A DNA stretch of 8,396 nt from an uncultured Chloroflexota bacterium (GTDB lineage: Bacteria > Chloroflexota > Dehalococcoidia > UBA3495). Position numbers and translations under genes: made by a program. The notes below the pieces were generated by a model. The model was not told where the DNA came from and did no database searches. It was given only the letters and a program-made list of their open reading frames with translations. This document shows, one piece after another, positions 5,789 to 8,396 of this stretch. Every line of letters begins with the position of its first letter. The stretch's first letter is position 1. The stretch lies in contig CAJXEF010000097.1 of NCBI GenBank assembly GCA_913052545.1, forward strand, positions 1-8,396, given 5' to 3'.

Positions 5789-6940
5789 TTAATTGCCTGT
5801 TGCCTTTGGTTGGCGGTTCGTATGGTTACGTTTTTCCTTTTCCTTAAAATGAGGTATCACATACTTGCCAAAAAGTCTTATAGAGTTCATCACCTCTTTG
5901 TGTGTTGCTCTGCCGGCCTGGAATATAGGCATGATCTCGTTTACTCCCATAGATTCGAAATCTTCGATCACTTTAATACATGAATCTGGATCTCCCACAC
6001 AATATCCTCCACCAGATAGTAGTTGTTCCGGGGTAGGGGTTTCCTGTTGCTGAGGATCTTGGCTTACCATTTGTTGTGATCCTCCTTGTAGATAAAACTG
6101 GTAGTCAGACGGAACTAAATTTTGATCTACCCCAGCCCATTCCAATTGGAAACGTTTTTTACTTTGATCCAAATACCAACCGGCAACTTCTGACCCCTTT
6201 TGGCGTGCTTTGGTACCATTCTCATCACAAAATCCTATAGTAGACGCGACCACTTGCTTGTTTATGAAATGACCGATCGGATTTGCTTGGTCTACAGATT
6301 TAAAGTAGGTGTCGATTAATTGTCGAGTTTTATCCGTGCCTCCTAAAGTATTCACCAGACAACCCAATCCGAGGTCCCCTGCTAGCCGAAACGTATCTTC
6401 TTGTGTACATGCCATCCATAAAGGAGGGTGTGGTTTCTGAACTGGTTTAGGTATCACCTCTCTAGGCGGTATTGTCCAGTTCTCTCCTTCATGGGAAAAC
6501 ACATCTTGAGTCCACATACCCGGCAAGCAATCCAGTGTTTCCAACATCATGCTATGGGATTGAGAGGCGTCGGTGCCGAAAGGATTTAATTGATATGGCC
6601 CCTTTGTTCTGCCAACTCCCACGTCTATTCGACCTTGGCTAAAAATATCTAGTGTCGCTACCCGAGCAGCCACGTGTAACGGGTGATGCACGGGCGTTAG
6701 CACTACACCAAATCCCAAGCGCATTTTTGAAGTTCGTTCTGCCATGATAGCGAGAGTGACCTCTGGAGCACTTGAATGGGCGAATTCTGTTAAAAAATGG
6801 TGTTCAACTAACCAAGTATGTTCGAATCCCATTTCTTCCGCAAAAGTAACTTGGTCTATAGCCTCCCAAAAAATTCTGGACTCAGCATTGTCGTTCCATG
6901 GTTTAGGCATCTGTAGTTCAAAAAACATACCAAATTTCAT
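5789..6940 (-). CDS. Luciferase-like (LLM class) flavin-dependent monooxygenase
   Basis: A 383-residue TIM-barrel oxidoreductase of the bacterial luciferase family, using reduced FMN and O2 to oxidise an organic substrate that is not known here; cytoplasmic. The N-terminus MKFGMFFELQMPKPW, then EHHF (46-49), HSSAPEV (55-61), the RLGFGVVLTPVHHPLHVAARVATLD strand-helix (74-98) and GRIDVGVGRTKGPYQ (103-117) are typical. The C-terminal GDPDSCIKVIEDFESMGVNEIMPIFQ (316-341) and SIRLFGKYVIPHF (353-365) complete the barrel. Two odd parts are a Gln-rich insert (about 286-305, QQMVSQDPQQQ) and a basic, disordered-looking tail after 365. ATG 6940 has GGGAG (6952-6948) seven bases upstream. It lies 34 bases after ligA and is probably read with it. 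SAR202 Chloroflexi are known for many paralogues of this family, proposed to attack recalcitrant organic matter. Confidence 0.9.
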   Translation of the reverse strand: MKFGMFFELQMPKPWNDNAESRIFWEAIDQVTFAEEMGFEHTWLVEHHFLTEFAHSSAPEVTLAIMAERTSKMRLGFGVVLTPVHHPLHVAARVATLDIFSQGRIDVGVGRTKGPYQLNPFGTDASQSHSMMLETLDCLPGMWTQDVFSHEGENWTIPPREVIPKPVQKPHPPLWMACTQEDTFRLAGDLGLGCLVNTLGGTDKTRQLIDTYFKSVDQANPIGHFINKQVVASTIGFCDENGTKARQKGSEVAGWYLDQSKKRFQLEWAGVDQNLVPSDYQFYLQGGSQQMVSQDPQQQETPTPEQLLSGGGYCVGDPDSCIKVIEDFESMGVNEIMPIFQAGRATHKEVMNSIRLFGKYVIPHFKEKEKRNHTNRQPKATGN

Positions 6941-6974
6941 CTTCTAACTCCCGCACTAATATAATCAAACCCGG

Positions 6975-8396
6975 TCATCTTACGAATGCTGCTGATGGAT
7001 TATCTAACAAAGTAATAAATTCTGTTTCATTTAGTGTGGTTGTACCTAACTGATTAGCCCTTGAAAGTTTGGATCCCGCCGATTCTCCTGCTATCAGAAA
7101 ATCGGTGTTTTTGGTAACTGATGATGTAGTGTTTCCTCCTAATGCTTTCACCCGGGACTCAGCCTCTCGACGCGTCATGGAGAAGAGGGTGCCTGTGATA
7201 ACGAATTTCAATCCGTACCACTCTTTAGTCTCTATGTTAGCTGATAAACGGGGTTCTGGAAATTCTTGTTCTAGTTTCACTCCGGATTCAGCTAATGAAC
7301 TTATAACAGCTATGTTGCCAGGTACCCTGAAATAGTTAGTGATACTTTCAGAGATCTTAGGCCCAATTCCGGGAATATCTTCTAGCTCATGGGCATAGGC
7401 ACTAGCCAAATCCCTGATACTGTTGAATCTACCGCAAAGTAAATCAGCGACTTCAGCACCAACGTGGAAGATACCCAGAGCAAATAAGATTCGCGGCAAT
7501 GGGCGCTCTTTACTCGATGCTATGTTACTTAATATTTTATCAGCTAGCGTATCTCCCATTCGGTCTAAAGTTAAAAGCTGATCTTTTTTGAGAGAGTAGA
7601 TATCAGATACTTGATGTACAAGGTCTTCTGATATCAGAATTTGACACCACTTTTCGCCCAGCCCATCTATGTCCATTGCACCCTTACTGACGAAATGTTT
7701 CAACAATTCAAAAAATTGGGCAGGGCATCCTGTATTTGGGCACCGGTGCATAGCGTCTTCATCTAATTTGATTACTCTCGTATCACAAATGGGGCAGTAT
7801 TCAGGCATTTTAAAAATAACTGCGTCAACTGTTCGGCGTTCAATTATAGGTCCAACCACATGTGGTATAACATCGCCAGCCCGTTCGATGGTTACCCAAT
7901 CACCAATTCGGATGTCTTTCCTTTGAATATCCTCTTCGTTATGTAGTGAAGCGTATCTTACCGTAGCCCCACTGACGATCACGGGTTGCAACATTGCGTA
8001 GGGATTAAGACTCCCAGTTCTACCCACATTTATGCCGATATCGAGAAGTTGGGTGATTGCTTGTTCGGCTGGGAACTTATAGGCGACAGCCCATCGAGGT
8101 TCTCTGCCCACGATTCCAAGGTTTTGTTGATCGTTAAAAAGATCGACTTTTATAACGACTCCGTCTGTCTGATAGGGGAGGTTATGCCGTTCAACTACCC
8201 AATTGCTGTAATAATCAAACACTTCCCTTAAGGAGGTGCACCGGTGATTGTGGGGATTTACCCTGAATCCTAGGGTTTTCAACCATTCTAACGAATCCCA
8301 ATGGTTATCGGGTGTAAACTCATTTTCATTTTGCCCTAGGCTGTATACCCAGATTTCCATATTTCTAGAAGCGGTGATTTTGGGATCCAACTGTCT
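6975..8396 (-). CDS. ligA: NAD-dependent DNA ligase, 5'-truncated by the window edge
   Basis: Seals nicks in DNA using NAD+ in replication and repair. The last 473 residues are present; the first 200 or so, with the Ia domain and the KxDG adenylation lysine, lie beyond base 8396. Visible in order (partial numbering) are RQLDPKITASRN at the edge, nucleotidyltransferase motif TDGVVIKV (77-84) and EPRWAVAYKFPAEQ (99-112). The OB-fold has NVGRTGSLNP and SLHNEEDI, and the zinc finger has four cysteines at about 201, 204, 219 and 224 (CPIC...CPNTGC). Helix-hairpin-helix repeats follow, including DIPGIGPKISESI, and the C-terminal BRCT domain runs from about 392 to 470 (GLKFVITGTLFSMTRREAE). All domains in view look intact. 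It stands upstream of the monooxygenase gene on the same strand. TTG 8390 is an internal leucine codon. Confidence 0.96.
   Translation of the reverse strand, partial: RQLDPKITASRNMEIWVYSLGQNENEFTPDNHWDSLEWLKTLGFRVNPHNHRCTSLREVFDYYSNWVVERHNLPYQTDGVVIKVDLFNDQQNLGIVGREPRWAVAYKFPAEQAITQLLDIGINVGRTGSLNPYAMLQPVIVSGATVRYASLHNEEDIQRKDIRIGDWVTIERAGDVIPHVVGPIIERRTVDAVIFKMPEYCPICDTRVIKLDEDAMHRCPNTGCPAQFFELLKHFVSKGAMDIDGLGEKWCQILISEDLVHQVSDIYSLKKDQLLTLDRMGDTLADKILSNIASSKERPLPRILFALGIFHVGAEVADLLCGRFNSIRDLASAYAHELEDIPGIGPKISESITNYFRVPGNIAVISSLAESGVKLEQEFPEPRLSANIETKEWYGLKFVITGTLFSMTRREAESRVKALGGNTTSSVTKNTDFLIAGESAGSKLSRANQLGTTTLNETEFITLLDNPSAAFVR

Overview
The window reads as ordinary bacterial chromosome, with dense genes, short gaps and no mobile element, CRISPR array or phage gene. 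The best guess for the source is a marine Chloroflexota bacterium of the SAR202/Dehalococcoidia type. The guess rests on the style of the proteins, mainly a luciferase-like flavin monooxygenase of the kind SAR202 genomes carry in large expanded families, and an N-terminal style of threonine synthase and DUF502 protein that I associate with Chloroflexota. It is tentative, because no rRNA or ribosomal protein is present.

Plus-strand block (1-5485). The 3' two thirds of homoserine dehydrogenase (hom) is followed by threonine synthase (thrC), two steps of the aspartate-to-threonine route. Homoserine kinase is not here. After a 71-base gap comes a tightly packed run of four genes: GTP cyclohydrolase I (folE), a BioF2/FemAB-like GNAT acyltransferase, an MshA-like GT4 glycosyltransferase and a DUF502 two-helix membrane protein. 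The spacings are +1 base, a 4-base overlap and, if my start call is right, another 4-base overlap, so these four are probably translated from one message.

Minus-strand block (8396-5622). The 3' part of NAD-dependent DNA ligase (ligA) is followed after 34 bases by the flavin-dependent monooxygenase. Then comes tRNA-Asp(GTC) with its CCA encoded and its own sigma-70-like promoter. The two blocks converge on a 136-base gap (5486-5621) that holds a three-arm set of inverted repeats.

The most unusual observation concerns start codons. Both folE and the DUF502 gene have protein-coding sequence, recognisable from their families, running upstream of any ATG, GTG or TTG. In each case a good Shine-Dalgarno sequence sits 5-7 bases before an AT-type codon: ATC at 2067 and ATA at 4811. 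Either these genes start at non-canonical AUC/AUA codons, or the sequence carries point changes at both starts. No clearly new multi-gene system is visible. The folE-acyltransferase-GT4-DUF502 run is the most likely place for an undescribed pathway, for example a modified pterin or a glycoconjugate, but that is inference.
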